In this document: one piece after another, positions 32,540 to 41,779 of the stretch
Numbering within the stretch: position 1 is the first letter of the stretch
How the letters are laid out: every line of letters starts with the position of its first letter
From: an uncultured Treponema sp.
Lineage (GTDB): Bacteria; Spirochaetota; Spirochaetia; Treponematales; Treponemataceae
DNA: 48,600 bases
Reading direction: 5' to 3'
Assembly: GCA_900316905.1 (NCBI GenBank)
Contig: ONET01000012.1
Coordinates: 1 to 48,600, forward strand
Notes under the pieces: model-generated
Database searches by the model: none
The model's input: only the letters and a program-made list of their open reading frames with translations
What the model was told of the DNA's origin: nothing
Position numbers and translations under genes: made by a program

Positions 32540-35098
32540 TCAAAGCGCCGGCGTCAAGTCTTTTTGTTTTTTTGCGGAATTTGAGCCGCGCGTTTTTTTG
32601 GCGTGGACAGACAAAGCGCCGCCGGCCAAATCAACGACCGCCTCGTCCTTGACTTTTCCTTCAAGCATCAAGAGAGAAAGCGGATCTTCAATTTCCTTTT
32701 GAATCAGGCGGCGCATCGGACGCGCTCCCATGCTGGGATCAAAGCCCTTGTCAATAAGGTAGTCACGCGCGCCGGCCTTTAGCGAAAGCTTGACGGAGCT
32801 TTCCGAAAGGCGCTCGTTAAGTTCCGCCAACTGCAAGTCCAAAATGCGGCTCACTTCGTCGCGGCCAAGAGCGTCAAAGACAAGAATGTCGTCAATGCGG
32901 TTCAAAAGTTCCGGCCGCATGAATTCCTTGATGGACTGCATGGCGTTGCTCTTTATCTCTTCGTAGGAAATCACGCCGCCCGCGGCGCTTGAAAATCCGA
33001 CGCGGCCTTCTTGCGTTATTTCGCGCGCGCCCGCGTTGCTGGTCATGATGATGATTGTGTTCCTAAAGTTAATCTTGTGGCCAAGGGAATCGACAACCTC
33101 ACCCTCCTCCAAAATTTGAAGGAGCAAGTTGAAAACGTCAGGATGAGCCTTTTCAATTTCGTCAAAAAGGACAACTGAATACGGGCGCGTCCTAACTTGC
33201 TCGGTGAGCTGGCCGCCCGACTCAAAGCCTACGTAGCCCGGAGGAGAACCGACCATTTTGCTGACGTTGTGCTTTTCCATGTAATCCGACATGTCAAGGC
33301 GGATAAGAGCGTCTTCGGTTCCAAAAAGAAATTTAGCCAAGCTTTTTGCAAGCTGCGTCTTTCCGACGCCGGTGGGCCCCAAGAAAATAAAGGAGCCCGT
33401 GGGCCTCTTTGGGCTTGAAATTCCTGAGCGGCTTCTTCGCACGGCGCTTGAGATGGCCTTGATTGCTTCGTCTTGGCCGATGACGCTTTTATGCAATTCC
33501 GCTTCCATCTTAAGGAGGCGGGATTTTTCGTCGTCGCTAAGCTGGTCGGCCGGAATGCCAGTCATTTGGCTTATGATCGCGCAAATGTCGTTTATTCCGA
33601 TGTCTTTGACAAAGCCTCCGCTCTTGCTTTTCCATTCCTCTTTAAATGCCGCCAAGCGGTCTTTTAGCTCCACAACCTTGTCGCGGACCTCGGCGGCGCG
33701 CTCGTAGTTTTGGCTCTTTACAAGCTGGTTCTTTTCCTCGCCAAGCGCGTCTATTCGCTTTTCCAATTCGTCAAGCTCCGCCGGCCTGTTTCCTTCGGCG
33801 ATCTTCTTTTGGGCGCCGGCTTCGTCCATTATGTCTATGGCCTTGTCAGGCAAAAAGCGGTCCGGCAAGTATCGGTGCGAAAATTTAATGATCGCGGGAA
33901 GCGTTTCGTCCAAGTAGCGCACGTTGTGGAAGTCCTCGTACTTTGGCTTTAGGCCCATGAGGATTTCCAAGGATTCCGCGTCGCTGGGCTCTTCCACCGA
34001 AACGGTTTGAAAGCGTCTTGCCAGGGCCGCGTCTTTTTCCATGTAGCGCCTGTACTCGCGGATTGTGGTCGCGCCGACGATTTGTATTTCGCCTCGGCTC
34101 AAGGCGGGCTTCAGGATGTTGGACGCGTCAAGCGAGCCTTCAGGTCCGCCGGCGCCAATCATCGTATGGATTTCGTCGATGAAAAGGATTATGCTTTTGT
34201 CTTCGCGAACTTCTTTCATAAGGCGCTTCATGCGCTCCTCAAATTCGCCCCGGTACTTTGTTCCGGCGATAAGCGCGGTCATGTCAAGCGCGAGGACCCG
34301 CTTTCTCATCAAGTTGTAGGGAACGTTTCCGCTGGCGATTCTTGCGGCCAGGCCTTCGACTATGGCGGTCTTTCCGACTCCAGGCTCTCCGATCAACAGA
34401 GGATTGTTTTTTGTCCTGCGCGAAAGGATTTGAACGACGCGGTCAATCTCATGTTTGCGGCCGACGACAGGATCCGCCAAGCCCTTTAGCGCCAATTCAG
34501 TGATGTCGCGCGAATAATTTTTGACGAAACTTCCGGACCGGCCCTTTTGTTCCGAGCCGCCGCCGGCCATTTGCCGGTCAAAGGAATTCTTTTCAGCGCC
34601 CATCATGCGCTTGAAGTCAGCGTCGCCAGCCTTGTAGGAAGAACCGGCGGAAGTCTGCATTTTTTCGCGAACGTCAAAAGCCGCCTCGCGGGCGCTTTCA
34701 AAGTCAATTCCGGCGCGCTCAAAAAAACGGTTTGTCACGCTGGCGTTTTCGCGTATGGCGGCCAGCAAAAGGTGCTCGGTGCCAATGTAATTGTTTCTCA
34801 TCGAGCGCGCCTCGTATTCGGCCGACTCAAACAAAGTCAAAAGGCGGCGGCTCGGCGGCAATTCCGAAAAGTCTCCGGCGTGGACAGTTCCGCCAGAAAT
34901 CGATTTTTCAAGCTCAAGCTGATAGGTCAAGACGTTCACTCTTAGGGCGCGCAAAATGGCGTAGCCCAAGCCGTCGGCGCTTTTTAGCAAGGCCAACATC
35001 AAGTGTTCCGGCAAAAGTTGCGACGAGCCGCTTTTGCGTCCTTCGTCTTGGGCAAGGGCAACAATCAATCTTTGCGCGCGCTGTGAAAACGATTTCAT
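32540..35098 (-). CDS. clpC: AAA+ unfoldase ClpC
   Basis: An 852-residue Hsp100 with an N-terminal double Clp-N repeat ([11 protein letters not shown] and [13 protein letters not shown]). It has a first ATPase domain ([34 protein letters not shown]) and a central UVR-containing coiled coil ([19 protein letters not shown]). A second ATPase domain follows ([33 protein letters not shown]). The UVR-type middle domain marks ClpC rather than ClpB or ClpA. Both Clp-N glutamates used by B. subtilis ClpC to hold phospho-arginine are kept (PEH, TEH). ATG at 35098 has GAGGA 9 nt upstream; an upstream ATG at 35125 inside mcsB is less likely. Third gene of the mcsA-mcsB-clpC run. Confidence 0.92.
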   Translation of the reverse strand: MKSFSQRAQRLIVALAQDEGRKSGSSQLLPEHLMLALLKSADGLGYAILRALRVNVLTYQLELEKSISGGTVHAGDFSELPPSRRLLTLFESAEYEARSMRNNYIGTEHLLLAAIRENASVTNRFFERAGIDFESAREAAFDVREKMQTSAGSSYKAGDADFKRMMGAEKNSFDRQMAGGGSEQKGRSGSFVKNYSRDITELALKGLADPVVGRKHEIDRVVQILSRRTKNNPLLIGEPGVGKTAIVEGLAARIASGNVPYNLMRKRVLALDMTALIAGTKYRGEFEERMKRLMKEVREDKSIILFIDEIHTMIGAGGPEGSLDASNILKPALSRGEIQIVGATTIREYRRYMEKDAALARRFQTVSVEEPSDAESLEILMGLKPKYEDFHNVRYLDETLPAIIKFSHRYLPDRFLPDKAIDIMDEAGAQKKIAEGNRPAELDELEKRIDALGEEKNQLVKSQNYERAAEVRDKVVELKDRLAAFKEEWKSKSGGFVKDIGINDICAIISQMTGIPADQLSDDEKSRLLKMEAELHKSVIGQDEAIKAISSAVRRSRSGISSPKRPTGSFIFLGPTGVGKTQLAKSLAKFLFGTEDALIRLDMSDYMEKHNVSKMVGSPPGYVGFESGGQLTEQVRTRPYSVVLFDEIEKAHPDVFNLLLQILEEGEVVDSLGHKINFRNTIIIMTSNAGAREITQEGRVGFSSAAGGVISYEEIKSNAMQSIKEFMRPELLNRIDDILVFDALGRDEVSRILDLQLAELNERLSESSVKLSLKAGARDYLIDKGFDPSMGARPMRRLIQKEIEDPLSLLMLEGKVKDEAVVDLAGGALSVHAKKTRGSNSAKKQKDLTPAL

Positions 35099-35114
35099 AG
35101 AAACAAAGTCCTCT

Positions 35115-36200
35115 TTAAATGACAAAAGAAATTTTCTTAAATGCGTCCTGCATGATGATCGCGCGCAAGCGCTTTTCCTTTAGCTCCTCGTTGTCGGCCA
35201 CGTCGCTTTCAAAATGAAAGTTCCCGGTCTTCAACAAAAAGCCCAAGTGGCCGCTTTGAATTCGGTACAAAAGGGAAGAAAGCTCAAAGTCCTTGATTCC
35301 CTTCACCGACCCCAAATCCAAGCCCCACTTGACGGAGGAAATGACTTCAATCGCCTCGCGCAGTTCCATCAGCATGCAAAAGCGCGCGGTCGAAAAGACG
35401 CGCAAAATCATGTCGCGAACAGGAGTCGATTTATTATCGGCATAATTGGCCCTAAACTTGCGTTCACTTTCACAAATATTTTTGGCAAAAGCCGTCACGG
35501 AAGCCAATTGGTCGATTTCATTTCCGCTGACAGACTGGCTTGTTGAAATTTGGTAAATCGAGCCAAGCGAAGTTCCCGGCCTTGAGCCGCTTCCGTAAGG
35601 GGCCGAAAACAAAAAGCCCTTCTCTTGCGCCATGGCCGCGATTTCGTTGATTTTTCCGGCGTAGGAAATTGACGGAAGGTGGACGCGGACTGAACTTTTC
35701 ATGCCGCTTCCAGAGTCAAGCGCGTTTGCCGTCAAGTAACCAAAATCGTAGCTTGCGGCGAATTGTATTTTTTCCTGCAGCTCTGCGTCCAGCTCGCGGG
35801 CGGACGCGTAAACGGCGTTGCAAGAAAGGCCCGGCGCGAAGCTTGAAAGCCTGACATGGTCCACGCAATTGACCAGGCAGCTTGAAATTCCGTCCAAGCG
35901 CATGACAAGGCCTGTTCCAAAATTGTTCTCAAACAAGCCCCGCTCGCTCAATATTTTTGCGCCAAGCGGCTCAACGGCCGCCAGCGGAACGCTTTGGTAG
36001 GCTTCGGCGTTTTCTAGATGATTGAAAGCGTCAAAGACGATGTTTTGGACGCGGACGGCCTCGTCGTCGTCGCAGCTTTCGGGAAAGGGAAAATTCGCGA
36101 GATTTCTTGCAAGGCGGACGCGGCTGGAAAGAACCACGTCGTCGTCATCGCCTTTGGCGGCGTACCAAGCGTCGCCGACCGTCCTTTTTTCGCCGCCCAT
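35115..36200 (-). CDS. mcsB: McsB-like protein arginine kinase, probably catalytically inactive
   Basis: A 361-residue ATP:guanido phosphotransferase-fold protein. The N-terminal VVLSSRVRLARN is kept and the C-terminal VKWGLDLGSVKGIKDFELSSL matches McsB. The catalytic loop NEEDH of McsB is NCVDH here (111-115), so both glutamates are lost. The second Glu loop YGEGSE is YGSGSR (202-207). The cysteine loop SCPTNVGTGLR is ANALDSGSGMK (158-168), losing the Cys and the Arg. Family membership is clear; activity as an arginine kinase is unlikely. It may be a structural adaptor for ClpC. It overlaps mcsA by 1 bp (TGATG). Confidence 0.82.
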   Translation of the reverse strand: MGGEKRTVGDAWYAAKGDDDDVVLSSRVRLARNLANFPFPESCDDDEAVRVQNIVFDAFNHLENAEAYQSVPLAAVEPLGAKILSERGLFENNFGTGLVMRLDGISSCLVNCVDHVRLSSFAPGLSCNAVYASARELDAELQEKIQFAASYDFGYLTANALDSGSGMKSSVRVHLPSISYAGKINEIAAMAQEKGFLFSAPYGSGSRPGTSLGSIYQISTSQSVSGNEIDQLASVTAFAKNICESERKFRANYADNKSTPVRDMILRVFSTARFCMLMELREAIEVISSVKWGLDLGSVKGIKDFELSSLLYRIQSGHLGFLLKTGNFHFESDVADNEELKEKRLRAIIMQDAFKKISFVI

Positions 36201-36724
36201 CAGTCCTCTCCGTCGGCGGCCGCCACGGACTTCTTTTCTATGGCGCGCAAGTAATCGCGGTAAAAGGCCGCCTTTTCGTAGTCCTCGCGGCGAACCGCCT
36301 CGTCAAGCTTTTCGCGGACGACGGCGCGGTCGGTCAAAAGCGAGCGGAAATTGGCGAGGCGGCGGGGCATGGAGCCGGTATAGGGGGCCAAAACCTTGCG
36401 TTCCTTTAGGTATTCGTTCACTTCGGTCTTGAAGATAGCGTAACATTCAGGACAGCCAAGTTTTCCCGTCAAGACAATCTCTGAGCGCAGGCGGCCGCAA
36501 ACCGGGCAAGCTCGGTCGTTCTTTACAAGCTGCTCGCGCCTGTCGCGCAATATTTGCTTGAACAAAGAGCCAATTTGCCTGTCAATCTCCTGGCTTTCGG
36601 GCGAAATTCCGCAAGCGACGGCGCAATCGCGGCACAAATTGACTTTTTTAATGCCCAGCCGGTTTGTTTGCTCAACATAAATTATGGCCTCGTTTTTATG
36701 GCACATGTCACAAAGCATCGTCAC
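36200..36724 (-). CDS. mcsA: McsA-type zinc and UVR-motif adaptor
   Basis: A 174-residue protein with two zinc-binding parts, CDMCHKNEA...CRDC and CPVCGRL...CPEC, and a C-terminal UVR motif (LDEAVRREDYEKAAFYRDYL). This is the McsA architecture; in Firmicutes McsA activates McsB and binds ClpC. The gene order mcsA-mcsB-clpC is the same, but the usual first gene ctsR is absent and lolE lies upstream instead. Starts at ATG 36724 (or 36718), overlapping the lolE stop as ATGA. Confidence 0.88.
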   Translation of the reverse strand: MTMLCDMCHKNEAIIYVEQTNRLGIKKVNLCRDCAVACGISPESQEIDRQIGSLFKQILRDRREQLVKNDRACPVCGRLRSEIVLTGKLGCPECYAIFKTEVNEYLKERKVLAPYTGSMPRRLANFRSLLTDRAVVREKLDEAVRREDYEKAAFYRDYLRAIEKKSVAAADGED

Positions 36725-38040
36725 CTCGAATCGCGCAAAGTGTCCAGCGGCTTGTTCCTTCCCGCCTTAATCGCAGGAAAGACGCTCACAAAAAGCGAAA
36801 GCAAAAGCGTCGCCGCCCCAATCAAAAACAAATCGCCGAAAGGAATGTTGACAGGGATTTCCGTCAAGTAATATTCCTCGTTCAACAGGCTGATTTGACT
36901 GAATTCCATTATATCATTCTTGAACAAAAAATACAAACCCCTTAGCGCAAAATTGACGGCTTTTTCAGCCGCGCGAATGACGGCGTTGACATTGACGCTC
37001 ACAAGAAGCCCGGCGGGAATGCCGATGACAAGTCCGGCGGCGCCGCAAGCGAAGCCTGTCAACAAGAAGGCAAAAGAAACGCCGCTGGGAGAGGCCCCCA
37101 AAGACTTCAATATCGCTATCTCGCGCCGGCGCTCCAAGGCCAACATTCCAAGCGCGCTTGAAATGTTCACGCTTGCGACCAGCACAATCAAAAGCTGTAT
37201 GAAAAGCAGAAGGATTTTTGTCGAGGAAAAATTTTCATACTGGGCCTTGTTCAACTGGTCCCAACGGTAAACGCGGTAATCTTTTCCCAACGCTTGCGAA
37301 AGTTTTTTTTGAACGCCGGCGATTTGCGGAGAAAAGGGATTGGGAAGCTCGCACATGACCGACAGCGAAGCGTCGGAAGAGCGCGAAACGCGCCGTCCTT
37401 CGTCAAAGGGCATGAAAAGCCAAAGCGCGTCAAGCTCCCGGTAGCCGCAAGAGACGACGGCGGCCACAGTGTAAAAATGAATGCCAGGCGTGATTTTTCC
37501 GGCCGAGCTTTTTTTTATCGTCACGACGCGGATTTTGTCGCCCGCGCCAAGCCCTAGCTTTTCGGCCACGCCCTTTCCTATCATGACGGCCTTCTTTGAG
37601 CTGACAAAATCCTTTATGTCGCCGTCGGAAGACTGGAACATCTCATGGTAGCTTGGAAGCCGTTCAAAAATTTCCTGCGGAAGGGCGCGGACTGAAATTC
37701 CGCAGCGTTTGTTCTTTGAAACGGCGAGCGCGGAAAATTCTATCATCGGATAGGCCGCGTCAATTTCGTCAAGGCTTTGGGCAAGCCGCGCGGAATCCTG
37801 CAGCTTGTCGGAATCTTTTGACAAAGACACGGCTTCCAAATGCGACGACGAAAAAGAAATCATGCGCCGCGTTATTCCGTCAATCATTCCGTTGGAAACG
37901 GCAAGAACCACGACAAGCGGCGTGAGGGAAATGCCTATGCACAAAATGGCGCCCGTCAAGCTTTTTCTGGCTATGGTCAAGCGGCCGCTTTTGGGAAAAA
38001 GAATTCTTTTTGCGAACAGAAACGAAGCCTTTGCGTTCAT
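36721..38040 (-). CDS. LolC/LolE-family lipoprotein-release permease (second permease)
   Basis: A 439-residue inner-membrane permease with one N-terminal helix (GAILCIGISLTPLVVVLAVSN), a large periplasmic domain (about 65-265) and three C-terminal helices. The cytoplasmic coupling segment LGMLALERRREIAILKSLGA is typical of LolC/E and FtsX-like proteins. With LolD and the other permease it should extract lipoproteins from the inner membrane. Start ATG 38040 overlaps the lolD stop (ATGA); an in-frame extension to 38073 is rejected. LolC or LolE identity cannot be fixed by eye. Confidence 0.87.
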   Translation of the reverse strand: MNAKASFLFAKRILFPKSGRLTIARKSLTGAILCIGISLTPLVVVLAVSNGMIDGITRRMISFSSSHLEAVSLSKDSDKLQDSARLAQSLDEIDAAYPMIEFSALAVSKNKRCGISVRALPQEIFERLPSYHEMFQSSDGDIKDFVSSKKAVMIGKGVAEKLGLGAGDKIRVVTIKKSSAGKITPGIHFYTVAAVVSCGYRELDALWLFMPFDEGRRVSRSSDASLSVMCELPNPFSPQIAGVQKKLSQALGKDYRVYRWDQLNKAQYENFSSTKILLLFIQLLIVLVASVNISSALGMLALERRREIAILKSLGASPSGVSFAFLLTGFACGAAGLVIGIPAGLLVSVNVNAVIRAAEKAVNFALRGLYFLFKNDIMEFSQISLLNEEYYLTEIPVNIPFGDLFLIGAATLLLSLFVSVFPAIKAGRNKPLDTLRDSR

Positions 38041-38717
38041 CTTTGGACCAACACTCCGTCTTTCATTTCGCAAAGCCTTGAGCCCTTTTTTGCCAAGGCC
38101 ATGTCATGGGTCACAAGAAGCAAGGTTTTTTGATATCGTTCCGCCATCTCAAAAAGCAAGTCGCCTATCATCGCGGAATTCGCGGGGTCAAGATTGCCAG
38201 TAGGCTCGTCCGCCAAAATCAATTCTGGGTCGTTGGCCAAAGCCCTGGCCACGGCAACTCTCTGGCGCTCGCCTCCAGAAAGCTCGGACGGCAAATGGTT
38301 TGCCCTGGCCTCAAGGCCAACGTCCGCCAAAAGTTTCTTTGCCTTTTCCATCGCAAGCGCTTTTGGAACTCCGGCCATGTAGGCCGGCAAGAAAATGTTT
38401 TCAAGCGCGGTGAAATCCTTAAGCAAATAGTGGAACTGGAATATAAGCCCCACAAAGCGCGAGCGGTATTCGGTCAGCTCGTCCTCGCCCATTTTTGTAA
38501 GCTCGTAGCCGCCGGCCAAAACGCGGCCGCCGCTCGCGGAGTCTATTCCTCCCAAAATGTTGAGCAAAGTGCTTTTGCCGTTTCCGCTTTCGCCTATCAC
38601 GCAAACGCGCTCGCCCCTTTGCGCGCGAAAATTAACGCCTTTCAACACGCTTAGCGTTTCGCTTTCGGACACATAGTTTTTGACAAGATTTTCGATTACT
38701 AGAATGTCATTCGTCAT
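38037..38717 (-). CDS. lolD: Lipoprotein-release ABC transporter ATPase
   Basis: A 226-residue ABC ATPase. Walker A IGESGNGKST, signature LSGGERQRVAVARAL, Walker B LILADEPTGNLD and the H-loop LLLVTHDMALAKKG are all intact. Family: MacB/LolD type, and the flanking permeases identify it as LolD. The start overlaps the first permease gene by 11 bp, so stoichiometric synthesis by coupling is likely. The presence of Lol fits Lnt in this window. Confidence 0.92.
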   Translation of the reverse strand: MTNDILVIENLVKNYVSESETLSVLKGVNFRAQRGERVCVIGESGNGKSTLLNILGGIDSASGGRVLAGGYELTKMGEDELTEYRSRFVGLIFQFHYLLKDFTALENIFLPAYMAGVPKALAMEKAKKLLADVGLEARANHLPSELSGGERQRVAVARALANDPELILADEPTGNLDPANSAMIGDLLFEMAERYQKTLLLVTHDMALAKKGSRLCEMKDGVLVQR

Positions 38718-40023
38718 GCAAGACCTCCGATATGGCTGTCGCCAAAACTTCGCGGCTGGCCGCCCATGAAGAAAGGACGGCGGAAAGAATTCCGAACAAG
38801 GTTATGAACGCCACTTCTCCGGCGTTCATTTTGGCGGGAATGTTTCCGTATACGGAGAACATTGGGTTTTCCGCCAAGGATCCGGCGAGCGCCGGCTGGA
38901 AGAAAAGCGCGAAGGCGAACTGAAAGAAATAAACGGCCGCGGACAAGACGGCGAAAACCGTCCTTATATTCACGCAAAAAAACATTCCAAGGACAAGCCC
39001 CGGAAGCGCGCCGCGAACGCCGGTCAAAAATCCGCGCATTATGAAAATGTTCTTTATCGAAGAAATTTTTCCGCCCAACGCGCTTAAAATTGAAATTTCA
39101 AAGCGGCGCTCGTAAACGATGCGGCGCATTGAGTTGAAAATGTTTATCGCCACGACCAAAAATATCAAGACCACCAAAAGAAGCAGCATGTTTTTTTCAA
39201 CTTTGAGAGCGCCGAAAAAGCTGCGGTTGTATTCCCGCCAAGACTGAAACGACGCGTCCGGAAAGGCGCGCTCCACTTCTTTTTTTAGAGCGTCCACAGC
39301 CGCCGAATTTTTCATCTTTACGCCGACGACAAGGGGGCTGTTGTCAAAAAACTCCCTCGCCGCGCCCTTTTCCAAAAACGCGTAGCTTGAGTTTATGTCA
39401 GCGTAGCCTGTCTTAAAAATAGCGGACACGACAAAAGGCTTGGGGCTTGAAAAAGATTCCAAAAGCGGGCGGCTTGAAGCGATGGAATAAAGGCTCACCG
39501 TGTCGCCGACGCGAAGGCCAAGAGAGCGCGCCAAGGAGGAACCGATGACAAGCGGAAGAAGACTCTCGCCGTCCTTTCCGACATATTCTTTTTTCAGGTT
39601 GAATTTTCCGCGCGTTATTTTCAGCTCCTTGGCAAAGCCCGCGTCCTTTTCCATTATGTCAGCGTCAACGCCGCGCGCCAAAATCGCGGACTGCCTTCCG
39701 TCTTTTGTGGAGGCAAGCGACTCGCTTTCGACAAACTCGGAGGCTTGCGAAACGCGGGCGTTGGCGCTTAAAAAGTCCAACAAGTCCTTGTTGTCCTCCC
39801 CGTTTTGGACGCGGGCGTGGTAAGACGACACTTCCATTATCGCGTCTATGAATTCGCCCTGAAAGCCGTTCATGACGCTGACGACTATTATCAAAGTCAT
39901 CACGCCAAAGCATATTCCCAAAGTCGAAAGGCGGGACGTAAAGGCGCCCGCTCCCTTTTGGCCGGCCAACGAAAAGCGCTTGGCCACATAGTAAATCCAC
40001 CCCAAGCCGCTTTTAATTCCCAT
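38707..40023 (-). CDS. LolC/LolE-family lipoprotein-release permease (first permease)
   Basis: A 438-residue permease with the Lol start GIKSGLGWIYYVAKRFSL. It has a membrane helix (LGICFGVMTLIIVVSVMNG), then the signature GFQGEFIDAIMEV, a periplasmic domain and three C-terminal helices with MRRIVYERRFEISILSALGG before the second. Start: ATG at 40023 has GGAG 7 nt upstream. The ATG at 40035 is also possible, and the open frame to 40101 overlaps the preceding gene too far. Together with LolD and the downstream permease it makes a LolCDE-like complex with two different permeases. Confidence 0.87.
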   Translation of the reverse strand: MGIKSGLGWIYYVAKRFSLAGQKGAGAFTSRLSTLGICFGVMTLIIVVSVMNGFQGEFIDAIMEVSSYHARVQNGEDNKDLLDFLSANARVSQASEFVESESLASTKDGRQSAILARGVDADIMEKDAGFAKELKITRGKFNLKKEYVGKDGESLLPLVIGSSLARSLGLRVGDTVSLYSIASSRPLLESFSSPKPFVVSAIFKTGYADINSSYAFLEKGAAREFFDNSPLVVGVKMKNSAAVDALKKEVERAFPDASFQSWREYNRSFFGALKVEKNMLLLLVVLIFLVVAINIFNSMRRIVYERRFEISILSALGGKISSIKNIFIMRGFLTGVRGALPGLVLGMFFCVNIRTVFAVLSAAVYFFQFAFALFFQPALAGSLAENPMFSVYGNIPAKMNAGEVAFITLFGILSAVLSSWAASREVLATAISEVLHDE

Positions 40024-40900
40024 TGAAGTCTCCATTGTCAACCGTAGAAGAAATCTTAATGTTTCCGCGATAAAAGTCGCGCACGATAATTCCTCCGTCA
40101 AAATATGTAGCCCGCGCGTATTCGTCGCTTTTTCCGTCTATGTAAAAAGTTCGGACGCGCAAAACAGAATTCTTGTAGTATGACGTTTCCAAAATGTTTT
40201 TGCCGGAATACTTTGTCACATGCGTTTCGTCGCTGGATAGAGAAACGTCCTTTCCGTCAACAGCGAATTTTTGCAGGCGGTCTTGGACAGGCCTCCAAGA
40301 CGAATCATAAGAGTATGTGTAAATTTCAAACGAGACAAGCCTTCCGTCCTTGTCAAAAAAATTTTTTCTGCGCGACTTGACGCTTCCATTTTTGTGATAG
40401 AACGTTCGCGTTTCGGTCGAGTCCGCGTAGTTCTTTTCAAAAATCGATGACAAGCCGTCAGTTCCCGAAGGCTTGTTGTAAGTCACGACGCGATCCAAGG
40501 AGCCGTTGGCGCTTGAGCCGGAGACCGACCAATACTCGATTTTGTCAAGGCGCAAGTCTTGGTCGTAAAAACGCCTTTGGGCCTTTCCGTTGGCGGAACT
40601 TGTCAAAACGCGCTTTCCGGAATCCTTTTGGACGGCGGAAAAAAGATTTTCGTCATCGCGCGACATCCTAATTTTATTGATCGAGTCAAGAAAATTCTTG
40701 TAGCGCTCCAACGGCTCCGCTTCCGCCTCGTCAACCAAGCTTTCCTGAATGTTTTCAAGCTCAACGACATCTTTTGCGCCCGAAAGCTCTTCTGGAATTT
40801 CTATCGTCGAATTTTCCTCAAGCGCGAAGACGGGGCTTGCAAAAAAAACGCAAAGAGAAAAAAACGCCTTTAATAAAATTCCAGCCTTAACGCAAGTCAT
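40013..40900 (-). CDS. Exported protein with MORN-like antisense-repeat pattern
   Basis: A 295-residue protein with a signal peptide (ILLKAFFSLCVFFASPVFA) and, from about residue 95, short repeats of the kind RRFYDQDLRLDKIEYWSV, TRTFYHKNGSVKSRRKNFFD and LRVRTFYIDGKSDEYARATY. These resemble YwqK/MORN-type beta-hairpin repeats. The mature protein is probably periplasmic or anchored. Its place between ftsY and lolC suggests a role in envelope traffic, but that is only context. It begins 1 bp after the ftsY stop and overlaps lolC by 11 bp. Confidence 0.75.
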   Translation of the reverse strand: MTCVKAGILLKAFFSLCVFFASPVFALEENSTIEIPEELSGAKDVVELENIQESLVDEAEAEPLERYKNFLDSINKIRMSRDDENLFSAVQKDSGKRVLTSSANGKAQRRFYDQDLRLDKIEYWSVSGSSANGSLDRVVTYNKPSGTDGLSSIFEKNYADSTETRTFYHKNGSVKSRRKNFFDKDGRLVSFEIYTYSYDSSWRPVQDRLQKFAVDGKDVSLSSDETHVTKYSGKNILETSYYKNSVLRVRTFYIDGKSDEYARATYFDGGIIVRDFYRGNIKISSTVDNGDFNGN

Positions 40901-41779
40901 TTAAAGTCCCAAAAACAAGTCTATGTATTTTTGCGGATCAAAAAGCTCTATGTCGCCGCTAGATTCGCCAAAGCAAACAAAGGCGGCCGGAAGGGACAAT
41001 TCCTTTCCGATGGAAAAGACAACGCCGCCTTTGGCGCTTGAATCGCATTTTGTAAGGACAAGCGCGTCAACGCCGACCGCCTCGTTGAAGACCTCAGCCT
41101 GCCGCAAGGCGTTCTGGCCCGTGGTGGCGTCAAGGACAAGAAGCTTTTTGTAGCAACCCTCGTCCGCCTTGGAAGCGCAAACCCTGTCGATTTTTTCAAG
41201 CTCGCGGACCAAATTTTCCTTGTTGTGAAGGCGGCCGGCTGTATCGGCGATGACAAGTCCGCCGCCGCGGGACTTTACGGATTCAGCCGCGTCGTACACT
41301 ACGGCGGCGGGGTCGCTTCCCATCTGGTGAGCCACCACGCGTATGTCCAACTTTTGTCCGTGCGCCATAAGCTGGTCCACGGCCGCCGCGCGGAAAGTGT
41401 CGCTTGCGGCAAGGACGACGTTTTGAACGCCTGAGTTTTTTTGCATCAAGGCAATTTTCGCGGCGCTGGTGGTCTTCCCCACTCCGTTCACGCCCAAAAG
41501 CATCCACACGTTGGTCTTCCCAGGCTGGACTTCAAGGCGCTGGGCCTTGGCGCAAGGCAAAAGCGCCTCCTTAAGCTTCAAGGAAATTTCTTTTTGACCA
41601 AAAACTTTTTCCTTGCGGCAGGAAGCCTCCAATTGGTCAATCAATTCCATCGCAAGCTTGGCTCCAACGTCGCCTTCTATGAGCGCGTCGGCCAAGTCGT
41701 CAAAAAGCCCTTCGCTTTCAGCCGAGCGGCCGCTAAAAAGCCCCTTTATTTTTTCCGCGAACGAAAGTTTCATAATCAC
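40901..41779 (-). CDS. ftsY: Signal recognition particle receptor FtsY
   Basis: A 292-residue SRP GTPase: N domain helices 1-85, G1 loop LLGVNGVGKTTSAAKIA (about 95-111), ASDTFRAAAVDQL, VIADTAGRLHNKENL, and LVLTKCDSSAKGGVVFS near the C-terminus. It lacks the long acidic A domain of E. coli FtsY, as is common. It targets ribosomes making membrane proteins to SecYEG. GTG at 41779, overlapping the upstream stop, or ATG at 41773 may start translation; GGAGGAG lies just before both. Confidence 0.93.
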   Translation of the reverse strand: MIMKLSFAEKIKGLFSGRSAESEGLFDDLADALIEGDVGAKLAMELIDQLEASCRKEKVFGQKEISLKLKEALLPCAKAQRLEVQPGKTNVWMLLGVNGVGKTTSAAKIALMQKNSGVQNVVLAASDTFRAAAVDQLMAHGQKLDIRVVAHQMGSDPAAVVYDAAESVKSRGGGLVIADTAGRLHNKENLVRELEKIDRVCASKADEGCYKKLLVLDATTGQNALRQAEVFNEAVGVDALVLTKCDSSAKGGVVFSIGKELSLPAAFVCFGESSGDIELFDPQKYIDLFLGL

